From contig JAUXGC010000018.1 in the NCBI GenBank assembly GCA_030622375.1, positions 1 to 16,984 of the forward strand: a DNA stretch of 16,984 bases. Direction: 5' to 3'. Position 1 is the stretch's first letter. Each line of letters starts with the position of its first letter. Made by a program: the position numbers and the translations under genes. Source of the stretch: Sulfurovum sp. Lineage in GTDB: Bacteria; Campylobacterota; Campylobacteria; Campylobacterales; Sulfurovaceae. This document shows positions 1 through 6,822 of this stretch, in pieces. Under the pieces are notes generated by a model. The model saw only the letters and a list, made by a program, of their open reading frames with translations, did no database searches and was not told the DNA's origin.

Positions 1-486
1 AGCAATAATATAATCTCTTACATCTTTATACTCAGGTTTTCTAAACCAGTCATTTAATATATAAATATACTCTACCTCATAATTAAGTGGCGAGAATAGT
101 TTCTTATACTGCTTCAGTTTAAAATCACATGTTTGTAATTTCTCGTCCACAGAACCTGCAGTTTCTTGATATTTAACTTCGATAATAAATACTGTATTAT
201 TTTTTATAACATACATGGCATCATCAGGTAACATTTTTTTAGATAGTATAGATTTCCACTCTACGCCATTCAAACCAAGATACAAATATAAAGCATGTTT
301 TTGAAAAGAGCTAGCTATATATTCCTTTAAATAGTATATATCATACCACTTACTTTTACCTTTTTGATTTTCATTCATTATGCATTCATAACCAGTAACT
401 TTTGCCAAAAAAGTGACAATATCTACTCTACCTTCAAAATGTAAACCAGTTTTAGTATTTCCACCACCAATACCATTTTTTACCAT
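1..486 (-). CDS. Type II restriction endonuclease, PD-(D/E)XK type (3' end beyond window)
   Basis: The frame is open from an ATG at 486-484 to the window edge, giving 162 codons with no stop, so the C-terminus is missing. The product starts MVKNGIGGGNTKTGLHFEG. It has a clear PD-(D/E)XK nuclease core: P87-D88 followed 14 residues later by E103-V104-K105 at the end of a hydrophobic strand (VFIIEVK). It would cut unmethylated DNA at the site protected by the adjacent methyltransferase. The start overlaps the methyltransferase stop by 7 nt, which implies translational coupling with the methylase made first, a common order in such systems. It does not resemble the DpnII or EcoRV endonucleases as I remember them, so I give no recognition site. 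Function is inferred from the catalytic motif plus the partner gene. Confidence 0.85.
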   Translation of the reverse strand, partial: MVKNGIGGGNTKTGLHFEGRVDIVTFLAKVTGYECIMNENQKGKSKWYDIYYLKEYIASSFQKHALYLYLGLNGVEWKSILSKKMLPDDAMYVIKNNTVFIIEVKYQETAGSVDEKLQTCDFKLKQYKKLFSPLNYEVEYIYILNDWFRKPEYKDVRDYIIA

Positions 487-1352
487 TTTGCACTCCTAAT
501 CAAAACTTCACTAATCTTCCCTCGCCCACTACTCTTACTATTTATAAACCTATTTGCTTGAATATTTTTAATATCATAATTTTTATATAATTTTTTTATA
601 AATGCTGTATCTGAATTACTATGTAGAACTTTGCACTCTTTTTTGTCTAGATTATAAAAAAGTTCAAATAATTCCTCTTGTTCTTTATCTAAAAATCCAA
701 ACTCACTATAAGAGGTAAAGCTAGAAGTAGGAGTCAACGGATAATATGGGGGATCAAAATAAATCAAATCATCTTTTTTAGCAGACTTCAATACATCTTT
801 ATATGAAGCATTTAAAATAACAGCATTTTGTAAAGCCTCACTAGCACTATAAATAGATGCTCCATCTGCTATATTTGGATTTTTATAGCTTCCTATAGGT
901 ACATTATATTGATTGTTACGATTAACCCTATAAAGACCATTAAAACAAGTTTTATTTAAGTATATAAATCTTGTGGCACGGACTAAAAGATCAAGTTCTA
1001 AAAAGTTTTCTTCTCTGTCCCAAGCACGTACTGCATAATAATAGTCTTTAGAGTGTTTTTCTTTAAATTCATTAAGTTTTTTTATAAGTTTGGTAGGATT
1101 ATCGCGCACTACTTCATAAGCATTAATAAGTTCTGCATTTATATCAAAAAGATATACCTTTTTACCCTCTAATTTTCCTTGTGCATAAAGCTCAAAAAAT
1201 AAAGCTCCGCCACCCACAAAAGGTTCAAAGTAGTTACTAAATTGTTTTGGAAGCAAAGGAATTATTTGAGAAAGTAAGCCACGTTTACCACCTACCCACT
1301 TGATAAAAGGTTGGGCTTTTTTTAAATCAATATTTTTGATTCTCTTTGTCAT
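480..1352 (-). CDS. D12-class DNA adenine N6-methyltransferase (Dam/DpnM-like) of an R-M system
   Basis: This 290-residue protein methylates adenine N6 in a short DNA target using S-adenosylmethionine. It has the N-terminal PFIKWVGGKRGLL segment (15-27), AdoMet motif I FVGGGA (45-50), the RATRFIYLNKTCFNGLYRVN block (125-144) and catalytic motif IV DPPY (200-203). The C-terminal RFINSKSSGRGKISEVLI block (268-285) is also typical of the D12 family, which includes Dam, DpnM and EcoRV methylases. Length is normal. The ATG follows an AAGGGG Shine-Dalgarno. The endonuclease gene follows with a 7-nt overlap, so this is the modification half of a restriction-modification pair rather than an orphan regulatory Dam. 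A GATC target is possible for this family but cannot be read from sequence. The pair is separated from hom by 73 bp carrying its own promoter and looks more AT-rich than neighbouring genes, consistent with horizontal acquisition. Confidence 0.93.
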   Translation of the reverse strand: MTKRIKNIDLKKAQPFIKWVGGKRGLLSQIIPLLPKQFSNYFEPFVGGGALFFELYAQGKLEGKKVYLFDINAELINAYEVVRDNPTKLIKKLNEFKEKHSKDYYYAVRAWDREENFLELDLLVRATRFIYLNKTCFNGLYRVNRNNQYNVPIGSYKNPNIADGASIYSASEALQNAVILNASYKDVLKSAKKDDLIYFDPPYYPLTPTSSFTSYSEFGFLDKEQEELFELFYNLDKKECKVLHSNSDTAFIKKLYKNYDIKNIQANRFINSKSSGRGKISEVLIRSAKW

Positions 1353-1384
1353 GTATTCCCCTTACTTTTAAAACTATATCCTAA

Positions 1385-1413
1385 ATAATAACTATATGTT
1401 ATAAATATGTCAA
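1385..1413 (-). promoter_or_regulatory. Predicted sigma70 promoter of the R-M operon
   Basis: On the minus strand TTGACA (1413-1408) is followed by a 17-bp spacer and TATTAT (1390-1385). This is a perfect -35 and a 5/6 -10 match at optimal spacing, about 32 bp upstream of the methyltransferase ATG. A consensus -35 is unusual in this window, where other promoters show only a -10 box, so the promoter differs in style from its surroundings and fits an imported module. Confidence 0.7.
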
Positions 1414-1422
1414 ATTGACATA
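1406..1422. promoter_or_regulatory. 17-nt palindrome over the -35 box, candidate operator
   Basis: TATGTCAAATTGACATA is a perfect inverted repeat with 8-bp arms around one central base. It covers the whole -35 hexamer of the R-M promoter. A protein bound here would block RNA polymerase, as expected of an autoregulatory operator. No controller (C) protein gene is visible between hom and the methylase. Binding by the methyltransferase or by a host repressor is inference. Confidence 0.45.
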
Positions 1423-1425
1423 CTT

Positions 1426-2688
1426 TTACTTCTCAATCCTCATCATAGCAATCTCACCATGCACCACATCAAGCTTCCCAAGTTCGGCCATCGCTTCTTT
1501 CATTTTACTCTCTTTGCAGTGGTGTGTGGTGAAGAGAAGCTTCGCTCTCTCTTTGTTTTCTATGGGTTTTTGGAGCATTGCTTCTATGGAGATGCCAAAA
1601 TTGCCTAGTGTGGATGTGATGATTGCCAAGACACCGCTTTGGTCATCTACATCTAGTCTTAGGTAGTATTGGGTGACTATATCGTCTGAACTCAATAACT
1701 TTAAGCCTTTTTCCAAACCTTTTTTATACCCAAGCATAGGACCTTGGTTTCCGCGTACAATGTCAATAATATCTGAAATGACTGCCGAAGCAGTGGCATC
1801 ACCACCAGCTCCCGCTCCATAATACATCGTCTCGCCTACTCTATCGCCCACTACAGTGACTGCATTCATCACGCCATCTACTTTGGCTATCATGCTCTCG
1901 CTTGGTATCATAGTAGCATGTACTCTTAGCTCTACACCCTCACCTACTTTTTTGGCTATGCCAAGCAATTTAATCTCATAGCCAAACTCTTTGGCAAATG
2001 CTACATCTGTTTGGGTAATGTTCTCTATGCCCTCTATGAGTATATCTTCAGGTTTTGCGTCTATCCCGTATGCGATGGATGCTAAGATAAGCAACTTGTG
2101 AGAAGCATCAAAACCGCCCACATCAAAAGTAGGGTCAGCTTCTGCATATCCTAACTCTTGTGCCTCTTTTAGTATGGCATCATACTGTGCACCCTCGTTT
2201 ATCATTTTTGTAAGCATATAGTTACATGTACCGTTCATAATCCCTTGTATGGAATCTATGTGGTTAGCAGAGAGTCCATTACGCAACGCACCGATGATGG
2301 GTATGCCTCCAGCTGTACTCGCTTCATACATAAGTGGCAAATCACCTGCTATCTCTTGGAGTTCATAACGATGATAGGCAAGAAGTGCCTTATTTGCGGT
2401 TACAACCGCTTTACCATTTTCAAGTGCTTTTTTAACCAAAACATATGGCTCTTCTACCCCACCCATCAACTCTACTACGATATCTATATCTGGGTCATCG
2501 ATAATATCAAGGGGATTATTACTAAGCACTATGGAGACATCACGCTCTTTAGAGAGATTTTTTACCACACCTGCTTTAACTACTATCTTTTCCCCTGCTC
2601 TAGCTTCGATAATATCACTATTCTCATTAAGTATCTTTACAACACTTGTACCAACAGTTCCTACACCCAATATACCAATTTTAACCAT
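1426..2688 (-). CDS. hom: Homoserine dehydrogenase
   Basis: Reduces aspartate 4-semialdehyde to homoserine with NAD(P)H, the branch point leading to threonine and methionine. The 420-residue protein has the N-terminal Rossmann loop GILGVGTVGTSVV (5-17), the ANKALLA segment, and the catalytic-domain stretches GIMNGTCNYML and YAEADPTFDVGGFDASHK, which carry the substrate and catalytic residues of the family. A C-terminal ACT-like domain (about 340-420), beginning YYLRLDVDDQSGVLA, suggests feedback by threonine. Length matches the monofunctional ACT-containing type. The ATG lies inside the last codons of the upstream aminotransferase (8-nt overlap), with GAGG about 9 nt before it, so the two are cotranslated. 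This is the last gene of the long minus-strand run; no clear terminator lies between it and the R-M promoter. Confidence 0.96.
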   Translation of the reverse strand: MVKIGILGVGTVGTSVVKILNENSDIIEARAGEKIVVKAGVVKNLSKERDVSIVLSNNPLDIIDDPDIDIVVELMGGVEEPYVLVKKALENGKAVVTANKALLAYHRYELQEIAGDLPLMYEASTAGGIPIIGALRNGLSANHIDSIQGIMNGTCNYMLTKMINEGAQYDAILKEAQELGYAEADPTFDVGGFDASHKLLILASIAYGIDAKPEDILIEGIENITQTDVAFAKEFGYEIKLLGIAKKVGEGVELRVHATMIPSESMIAKVDGVMNAVTVVGDRVGETMYYGAGAGGDATASAVISDIIDIVRGNQGPMLGYKKGLEKGLKLLSSDDIVTQYYLRLDVDDQSGVLAIITSTLGNFGISIEAMLQKPIENKERAKLLFTTHHCKESKMKEAMAELGKLDVVHGEIAMMRIEK

Positions 2689-3913
2689 TGTTTTTTGCCT
2701 CTTCTAGCTCTTTGAGGAACTTTTTAATATTTTTTGCCGCTTGTCTAATACGATTTTCATTTTCTATGAGGGCGATACGCACATACTCATCACCATATTT
2801 ACCAAATCCAATCCCTGGACTCACTGCCACTCCTGCACATAAAAGTAACTGCTTAGCAAACTCTAAAGAGCCCATATCTCGTGCAATTTCTGGAATCTTG
2901 GCCCAAATAAACATAGAGGCATTTGGCTTAGCTAACTTCCATCCTGCATTACCAAATGCTTTGATCATCACATCACGTCTCTTTCTATAACGGGGAATAA
3001 TCTGCTCATCTGGTATATAGTTATGCTCATCAAGTGCCACTGTAGCAGCTACCTGAATGGGTGTAAACATGCCATAATCAAGCCATGATTTAATGCTTTG
3101 CAATGCACCTATAAGTTTTTTATTGCCAACTATAAAACCTACTCTCCAGCCAGCCATGTTGTAACTCTTTGAGAGTGTATATGATTCAACTGCCACATCT
3201 TTTGCACCCTCTATCTCCATGATAGAAGGTGTTTTATATCCATCAAAAGTAATATCTGCATATGCAATATCTGAAATGATATAAAAACGCTTCTCTTTTG
3301 CAAGTGCTACTAATCTCTCATAAAACTTAGGTGTAACTGTTGCGGTACTTGGATTATGTGGAAAATTCACTACTAGAAATTTAGCTTTTGGGATAGAGTT
3401 ATCTAAGTGATCTACTACATCTGCTAAAAATCTATCTTCATCCACTTCAAAGGTCTCCTCATCAAAAATAAGCTGCATCTTCTCAACATTGGCACCTGCG
3501 AGTATAAACGCTTGAGAGTGTATAGGATATGTTGGATCAGGCACTATGGCCACATCTCCCGGATTAGAGATAGCTTGCACTAAATGTACATACCCCTCTT
3601 TACTGCCCATTGTTGCCACTATCTCTGTATTTGGATCTAAGTTAGCATTATATTTACGCTTGTACCACTTACTCATAGCGAGTCGTAATTTATATATACC
3701 TTTGCTTGCACTATAACCATGTGTTTTTGGCTTCATGGCAGTTTCACATAACTTGTCAATAATAGGTTGTGGGGTAGGAGCATCAGGATTTCCCATAGAG
3801 AAATCTATAATATCCTCTCCACGTCTTCGTGCTTCCATTTTAAGGTCATTAATCTCTGCAAAAAGGTATTTTGGTAACCTATTTATTTTTTCAAACTGTA
3901 TTTCATCAAACAT
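2681..3913 (-). CDS. PLP-dependent class I/II aminotransferase (AlaC / DapL-like)
   Basis: A 410-residue fold-type I aminotransferase. The PLP Schiff-base lysine is K249 in TLSKSYNMAGWRVGF. N187 in NFPHNPSTAT, D215 and Y218 in SDIAYAD contact the cofactor, and R379 in EYVRIALIEN is the expected substrate carboxylate arginine. The N-terminal IIDFSMGNPDAPTP segment is typical of the group containing E. coli AlaC (YfdZ) and proteins often annotated as LL-diaminopimelate aminotransferase. Amino donor and acceptor cannot be decided from sequence; overlap with hom suggests aspartate-family or related amino acid metabolism. The start ATG at 3913 gives normal length with no extra N-terminal sequence. 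The gene lies 24 bp after the RodZ-like gene and overlaps hom by 8 nt, so it is part of one transcript. Confidence 0.9.
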   Translation of the reverse strand: MFDEIQFEKINRLPKYLFAEINDLKMEARRRGEDIIDFSMGNPDAPTPQPIIDKLCETAMKPKTHGYSASKGIYKLRLAMSKWYKRKYNANLDPNTEIVATMGSKEGYVHLVQAISNPGDVAIVPDPTYPIHSQAFILAGANVEKMQLIFDEETFEVDEDRFLADVVDHLDNSIPKAKFLVVNFPHNPSTATVTPKFYERLVALAKEKRFYIISDIAYADITFDGYKTPSIMEIEGAKDVAVESYTLSKSYNMAGWRVGFIVGNKKLIGALQSIKSWLDYGMFTPIQVAATVALDEHNYIPDEQIIPRYRKRRDVMIKAFGNAGWKLAKPNASMFIWAKIPEIARDMGSLEFAKQLLLCAGVAVSPGIGFGKYGDEYVRIALIENENRIRQAAKNIKKFLKELEEAKNNG

Positions 3914-3937
3914 TTTTTCTCTCTTTGTATAATATAA

Positions 3938-4864
3938 CTACCAATGTTTCCATCCACCCAAAGCGATATACTCTACTTTAGAGAGTTTCTTAATCCCGCT
4001 TCTATCTATTTTAAAATAATGCTCTTGTCCACTATTAAAAACTTTTACCTCGTCTCCATACAGCAAAGAGAATGGAGCAGCACTTGTTGCAAGGAGCCAA
4101 GACTTCTTGTAGTCTAATTCAAACTTCTCTGCAACAGAAAAATAATCTCTTTTTTTTGTCTCTATATTAATAAGTCCAAACCAAAGTCTACCTAATGGTG
4201 CAATAGTAACACTCTTCTCTCCTGTTATCTCTTTATTGGAGTTGTTTTCATTTACTACTATGGATGAAGAATTTTTTTTGGTATAGGTTTCAGTATCGAC
4301 ATCCAATGCACCCTCTTGTGCCAAAGTTGTTTTTTCGCTATCAATCTTATCCTTCACACTTGTATCATCTTCTTTTGGTGTAAATGTCTGCTTTATCTGC
4401 TCTTGTAGATATTTAGTAGTAATCTCATTTTTACTGCTAGACTCTTGTTTTATATCATTTTCTTTGGGTGTAAAGATCTGCCTTATCTGCTCTTCTGAAA
4501 ATACAAATAACTCATTCATCCGCTTCTGGTTAACCTGTGTAAAAAAGTACCACGAGGCATATGCAAGAAGTCCCAAAATAATAAACAATAAGTATTTAGA
4601 TTTTCTTTTTTTCTTTTCAACAAAAAGTTCAATTGTCTTTTTTTCATCAATATTTTCTGCATAAAAAGCAAGAGCTTCATCTCTTAAAGTACTCAAATCT
4701 ACTTTGTAATCCCGTTCAAGAATAGAAATAAACCCTAATGCTTTTACTTTTTTTAGCTTATCAAAACTAGATGTAAAAAATATTTCTATATTCTTTTCAG
4801 AAATTTTAGTCTTTTGACTAATTGCCTTTATACTATATTCTCCAAGAATTTCATCTAACTGCAT
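3938..4864 (-). CDS. Single-pass membrane protein with RodZ-like layout
   Basis: This 308-residue protein has three parts. Residues 1-70 are cytoplasmic and helical, with a possible helix-turn-helix (IKAISQKTKISEKNIEIFF). A basic patch (84-90, KKKRKSK) precedes one transmembrane helix (91-109). A long polar linker (110-220) then leads to a C-terminal domain (221-308) that would be periplasmic. This order, DNA-binding-like N-domain, one membrane span and a small beta-type extracytoplasmic domain, resembles RodZ, which links MreB to the cell-wall machinery, but the sequence is too divergent for me to assign that role. The linker carries a 30-residue-period repeat (EEQIRQIFTPKEND at 124-137, QEQIKQTFTPKEDD at 154-167). 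The start overlaps the rRNA methylase gene by 14 nt. I recall a membrane protein at this place in C. jejuni. Confidence 0.75.
   Translation of the reverse strand: MQLDEILGEYSIKAISQKTKISEKNIEIFFTSSFDKLKKVKALGFISILERDYKVDLSTLRDEALAFYAENIDEKKTIELFVEKKKRKSKYLLFIILGLLAYASWYFFTQVNQKRMNELFVFSEEQIRQIFTPKENDIKQESSSKNEITTKYLQEQIKQTFTPKEDDTSVKDKIDSEKTTLAQEGALDVDTETYTKKNSSSIVVNENNSNKEITGEKSVTIAPLGRLWFGLINIETKKRDYFSVAEKFELDYKKSWLLATSAAPFSLLYGDEVKVFNSGQEHYFKIDRSGIKKLSKVEYIALGGWKHW
4371..4494. repeat. Tandem intragenic duplication, 90-bp period
   Basis: The 34-nt segments at 4371-4404 and 4461-4494 match at 30 of 34 positions and are offset by exactly 90 bp, in frame, within the linker of the RodZ-like protein. 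They encode EEQIRQIFTPKEND and QEQIKQTFTPKEDD. The sequence between them is not obviously conserved, so the duplication is old or only the short segment is under selection. Confidence 0.8.
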
Positions 4865-5552
4865 AACCCATCCTATGTATTAAAATTGCTGCTGCTGCAC
4901 TAACATTTAGTGAGTCAAACTCATGTTTCATCTCTATAGAGACCCTATAGTTTACTTTTCCCATCACTTTTTTAGAAAGTCCTTTACCTTCACTTCCTAA
5001 AACCAAAATACGTTTGGAGTCAAAAGACATAGAGTGCACATTTTCCCCATCCATAGAAGCACCATATATTGAAAATCCAAGCTGCCCTAACTCATTAAAA
5101 GTATCTAAAATATTAGGTGCAATCATCAAAGGCATATCCAACAAGGCTCCTGAACTGCTACGCGCTATGGCTGCAAAGTTAAGTTGTTTTACACCTGTTA
5201 CAATTATAGCATCTACTCCCAATGCATAAGCAGAACGTACAATCGCCCCAATGTTTCCCACATCTGTTAAGCCATCTAGCGCCACTATAAAATCATTTTT
5301 CTTTATTTGTGAAAATAAAGCTTCTTCAAAATCAATCATCTCCACAAGCAAGCCTTGGTGGTTTCCACCTTTACTCATAGACTGTGCCCATTTCTCTTCT
5401 AAGAACTTGATCTTATCGTGGTATTTGTGAAAGAGTTCCTTAGGAAGTAGCCCTTTACTGTTAGCACCTTTTTGGGCAACATAAACTGTTTTTATCTTCT
5501 CTGAATGATGTTCTAAGGCATGCAGACAGACTTGTTTTCCATATATAATCAT
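4851..5552 (-). CDS. rlmB: SpoU/TrmH-family 23S rRNA 2'-O-ribose methyltransferase (RlmB-like)
   Basis: Expected to transfer a methyl group from AdoMet to a ribose 2'-OH, as E. coli RlmB does at 23S G2251. The 233-residue protein has an N-terminal substrate-binding domain (1-75, MIIYGKQVCLHAL...NHQGLLVEM) and a C-terminal SPOUT knot. The knot carries motif 1 DGLTDVGNIGAIVRSA (93-108, N100 and R106), motif 2 ILVLGSEGKGLS (182-193, E188) and motif 3 DSLNVSAAAAI (213-223). Motif 1 has DVGN where most relatives have DPGN or DPHN; N100 is kept. The exact target nucleotide is inferred from family resemblance. It follows rsmI after 42 bp and overlaps the next gene by 14 nt. No strong Shine-Dalgarno is visible. 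Confidence 0.88.
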   Translation of the reverse strand: MIIYGKQVCLHALEHHSEKIKTVYVAQKGANSKGLLPKELFHKYHDKIKFLEEKWAQSMSKGGNHQGLLVEMIDFEEALFSQIKKNDFIVALDGLTDVGNIGAIVRSAYALGVDAIIVTGVKQLNFAAIARSSSGALLDMPLMIAPNILDTFNELGQLGFSIYGASMDGENVHSMSFDSKRILVLGSEGKGLSKKVMGKVNYRVSIEMKHEFDSLNVSAAAAILIHRMGYAVR

Positions 5553-5594
5553 AAGATAGATTTTATCTAATTTTTACTTTTAAGGGGTTAAGTA

Positions 5595-6416
5595 TTAAAT
5601 GACTTGCCATTTAATGAGTTCGTTGTACCACTCTTTAACACTTTTATCACTAAGCTGTGCCAAGAGTTTTGCTTTAGGTTTAGGAGGTAAATCCAAGCTC
5701 AGAACCTCAGTAAAACTAAAGCTTTTTTCTGTACTTTTTTTGGCTCGTATGACCACTACCCACTCTCCACGTATCGTCAACTCTTTAAACTGTTCATTGA
5801 GTGATTTTACAGTACCTCTGTAGTACTTTTGGTACTTTTTACTAATCTCTTTGGCTAAAAAAAGTTCTCTCTCTTCATCAAGTATAAGTATCTCACTTAA
5901 AAGTTTTTCCAAACGATGCGGCGACTCATAAAGAACCGTATTGCAACCATTACCCATAGCTTCAGCAAGGGCTGCAGTTCTCTCTTTCCCTTTGTGTGGC
6001 AAGAAGGCGTAAAAAAGAAACTTTCCCTCTTCAAAACCACTTGCTGCATACGCCGTAGTGACTGCAGACGCTCCGGGAAGTACATCATAAACTATATTGT
6101 GTTCTTGTGCATATGCAACAAGTAACTGCCCCGGATCAGAAATAACAGGCATCCCTGCATCACTCACATACACCACCTCTTTTGAAGCCAAAACTGTACC
6201 GAACTGCTCTAGACGTTTTTCTCCATTATGTTCATTAAAAGAGTAAAATTCTGCATCAGGATACGCCATACTAAACCGCTCTTCAAGCAGTCGTAAAAGC
6301 CGTTTAGTCTGACGTGTATCTTCACACAAAAACAGTTCTGCTTTTTCAAAAAGCTTCATAGCTCTAATAGTAATGTCTTGAGGGTTTCCAATAGGTGTGG
6401 GGATAAATGTAATCAT
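5595..6416 (-). CDS. rsmI: 16S rRNA (cytidine1402-2'-O)-methyltransferase
   Basis: RsmI methylates the 2'-OH of C1402 in the decoding centre of 16S rRNA. The 273-residue protein begins MITFIPTPIGNPQDITIRAM, the standard RsmI start. It then shows CEDTRQTKRLL (31-41), VSDAGMPVISDPG (84-96), LPGASAV (113-119), YESPHRLEKLL (163-173) and RGEWVVVI (216-223), the ordered motifs of the tetrapyrrole-methylase-like fold. Length is normal. The 8 nt before the ATG contain no Shine-Dalgarno because a long imperfect hairpin (6425-6469) ends right there. Translation may therefore depend on coupling to rpmE or on the hairpin itself. It is transcribed with rpmE from the promoter near 6800. Confidence 0.95.
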   Translation of the reverse strand: MITFIPTPIGNPQDITIRAMKLFEKAELFLCEDTRQTKRLLRLLEERFSMAYPDAEFYSFNEHNGEKRLEQFGTVLASKEVVYVSDAGMPVISDPGQLLVAYAQEHNIVYDVLPGASAVTTAYAASGFEEGKFLFYAFLPHKGKERTAALAEAMGNGCNTVLYESPHRLEKLLSEILILDEERELFLAKEISKKYQKYYRGTVKSLNEQFKELTIRGEWVVVIRAKKSTEKSFSFTEVLSLDLPPKPKAKLLAQLSDKSVKEWYNELIKWQVI

Positions 6417-6424
6417 AAATATTT

Positions 6425-6469
6425 GGGGACATTGGTTGAATTTCTAAAAGAAATTAAAGCTGTGTCCCC
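6425..6469. repeat. 45-nt imperfect palindrome filling the rpmE-rsmI gap (REP-like)
   Basis: GGGGACA (6425-6431) and TGTCCCC (6463-6469) form the outer stem. AATTTC (6439-6444) and GAAATT (6450-6455) form the inner stem around the loop TAAAA. Between them lie equal 7-nt imperfectly pairing segments, so the whole is exactly symmetric about 6447. It lies 7 nt after the rpmE stop and 8 nt before the rsmI ATG. It could act as a mobile palindrome, an mRNA stabiliser at the rpmE 3' end, or a partial attenuator; there is no run of T after it on the minus strand. It shares TGTGTCCCC with the element at 13344-13412. Confidence 0.75.
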
Positions 6470-6476
6470 CTCCAGC

Positions 6477-6677
6477 TTAACTTAATTTATATTTACTTTT
6501 AAACTTCTCAACTCTACCAGCAGCATCAAGAATTTTCTCAGAACCCGTAAAGAATGGGTGGCACTCATTACAAATATCTACTGACATTTCAGCTTTGTTT
6601 GTTCTAATTTCAAACTTGTTTCCACAAGCACAACTTACTTTACACTCAACGTAATCTGGGTGAATCTCTTTTCTCAT
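6477..6677 (-). CDS. rpmE: 50S ribosomal protein L31, zinc-binding type
   Basis: L31 sits on the large subunit and bridges to the 30S head. The 66-residue sequence [20 protein letters not shown] continues with the zinc ligands expected of the C+ form: C16 and C18 (CAC) and C36 and C39 (CNECH). HPFFTG (40-45) and the basic C-terminus are typical. Length is normal for L31. The Shine-Dalgarno AAAGG lies about 10 nt before the ATG. A leader of about 113 nt separates the ATG from the predicted promoter. It is the first gene after that promoter and is followed by the palindrome and rsmI. Confidence 0.97.
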   Translation of the reverse strand: MRKEIHPDYVECKVSCACGNKFEIRTNKAEMSVDICNECHPFFTGSEKILDAAGRVEKFKSKYKLS

Positions 6678-6797
6678 TTTCTAACCTTTTAGTTTAGTTT
6701 TGTGATAGGCAACTAACCTACTCTAGCATTTGCTCTTCCGTATTTACAAGTAAATCGGGTTGTTGCGACACTCTTTGGTGAGACAACTTAGGGCGAG
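6678..6797 (-). promoter_or_regulatory. Structured 5' leader of rpmE
   Basis: From the predicted transcription start near 6791, the leader holds two candidate hairpins before the ATG. The first pairs GTTGT/ACAAC (6759-6763 with 6783-6787) plus an inner CTC/GAG. The second pairs CCG/CGG and ATTTAC/GTAAAT (6738-6758) with one bulged base and a 2-nt loop. Autogenous control of rpmE by L31 through its leader has been reported in E. coli; whether this leader works that way is inference. Confidence 0.4.
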
Positions 6798-6803
6798 ATT
6801 ATA
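6798..6803 (-). promoter_or_regulatory. -10 box of the rpmE promoter
   Basis: A perfect TATAAT on the minus strand, preceded by an A/T-rich stretch (TTTTAAAACAATTTCGC) and no consensus -35, the usual look of Campylobacterota housekeeping promoters. It lies about 20 bp past the rsmE stop, so rpmE-rsmI-rlmB and following genes can be transcribed independently of rsmE. Confidence 0.65.
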
Positions 6804-6822
6804 GCGAAATTGTTTTAAAATA

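Noticed and set aside
480-1352. Calling the methylase GATC-specific Dam
   Set aside because: The D12 family includes several specificities and the target domain cannot be read reliably by eye; the partner nuclease does not resemble DpnII.
2245-2715. 156-codon plus-strand open frame opposite hom
   Set aside because: Antisense shadow of a well-conserved gene; composition is not protein-like and it crosses the hom/aminotransferase junction.
5553-5594. Small inverted repeat (AGATA/TATCT) in the rsmI-rlmB gap
   Set aside because: A 5-bp A/T-rich stem inside an operon gap is not distinguishable from background.
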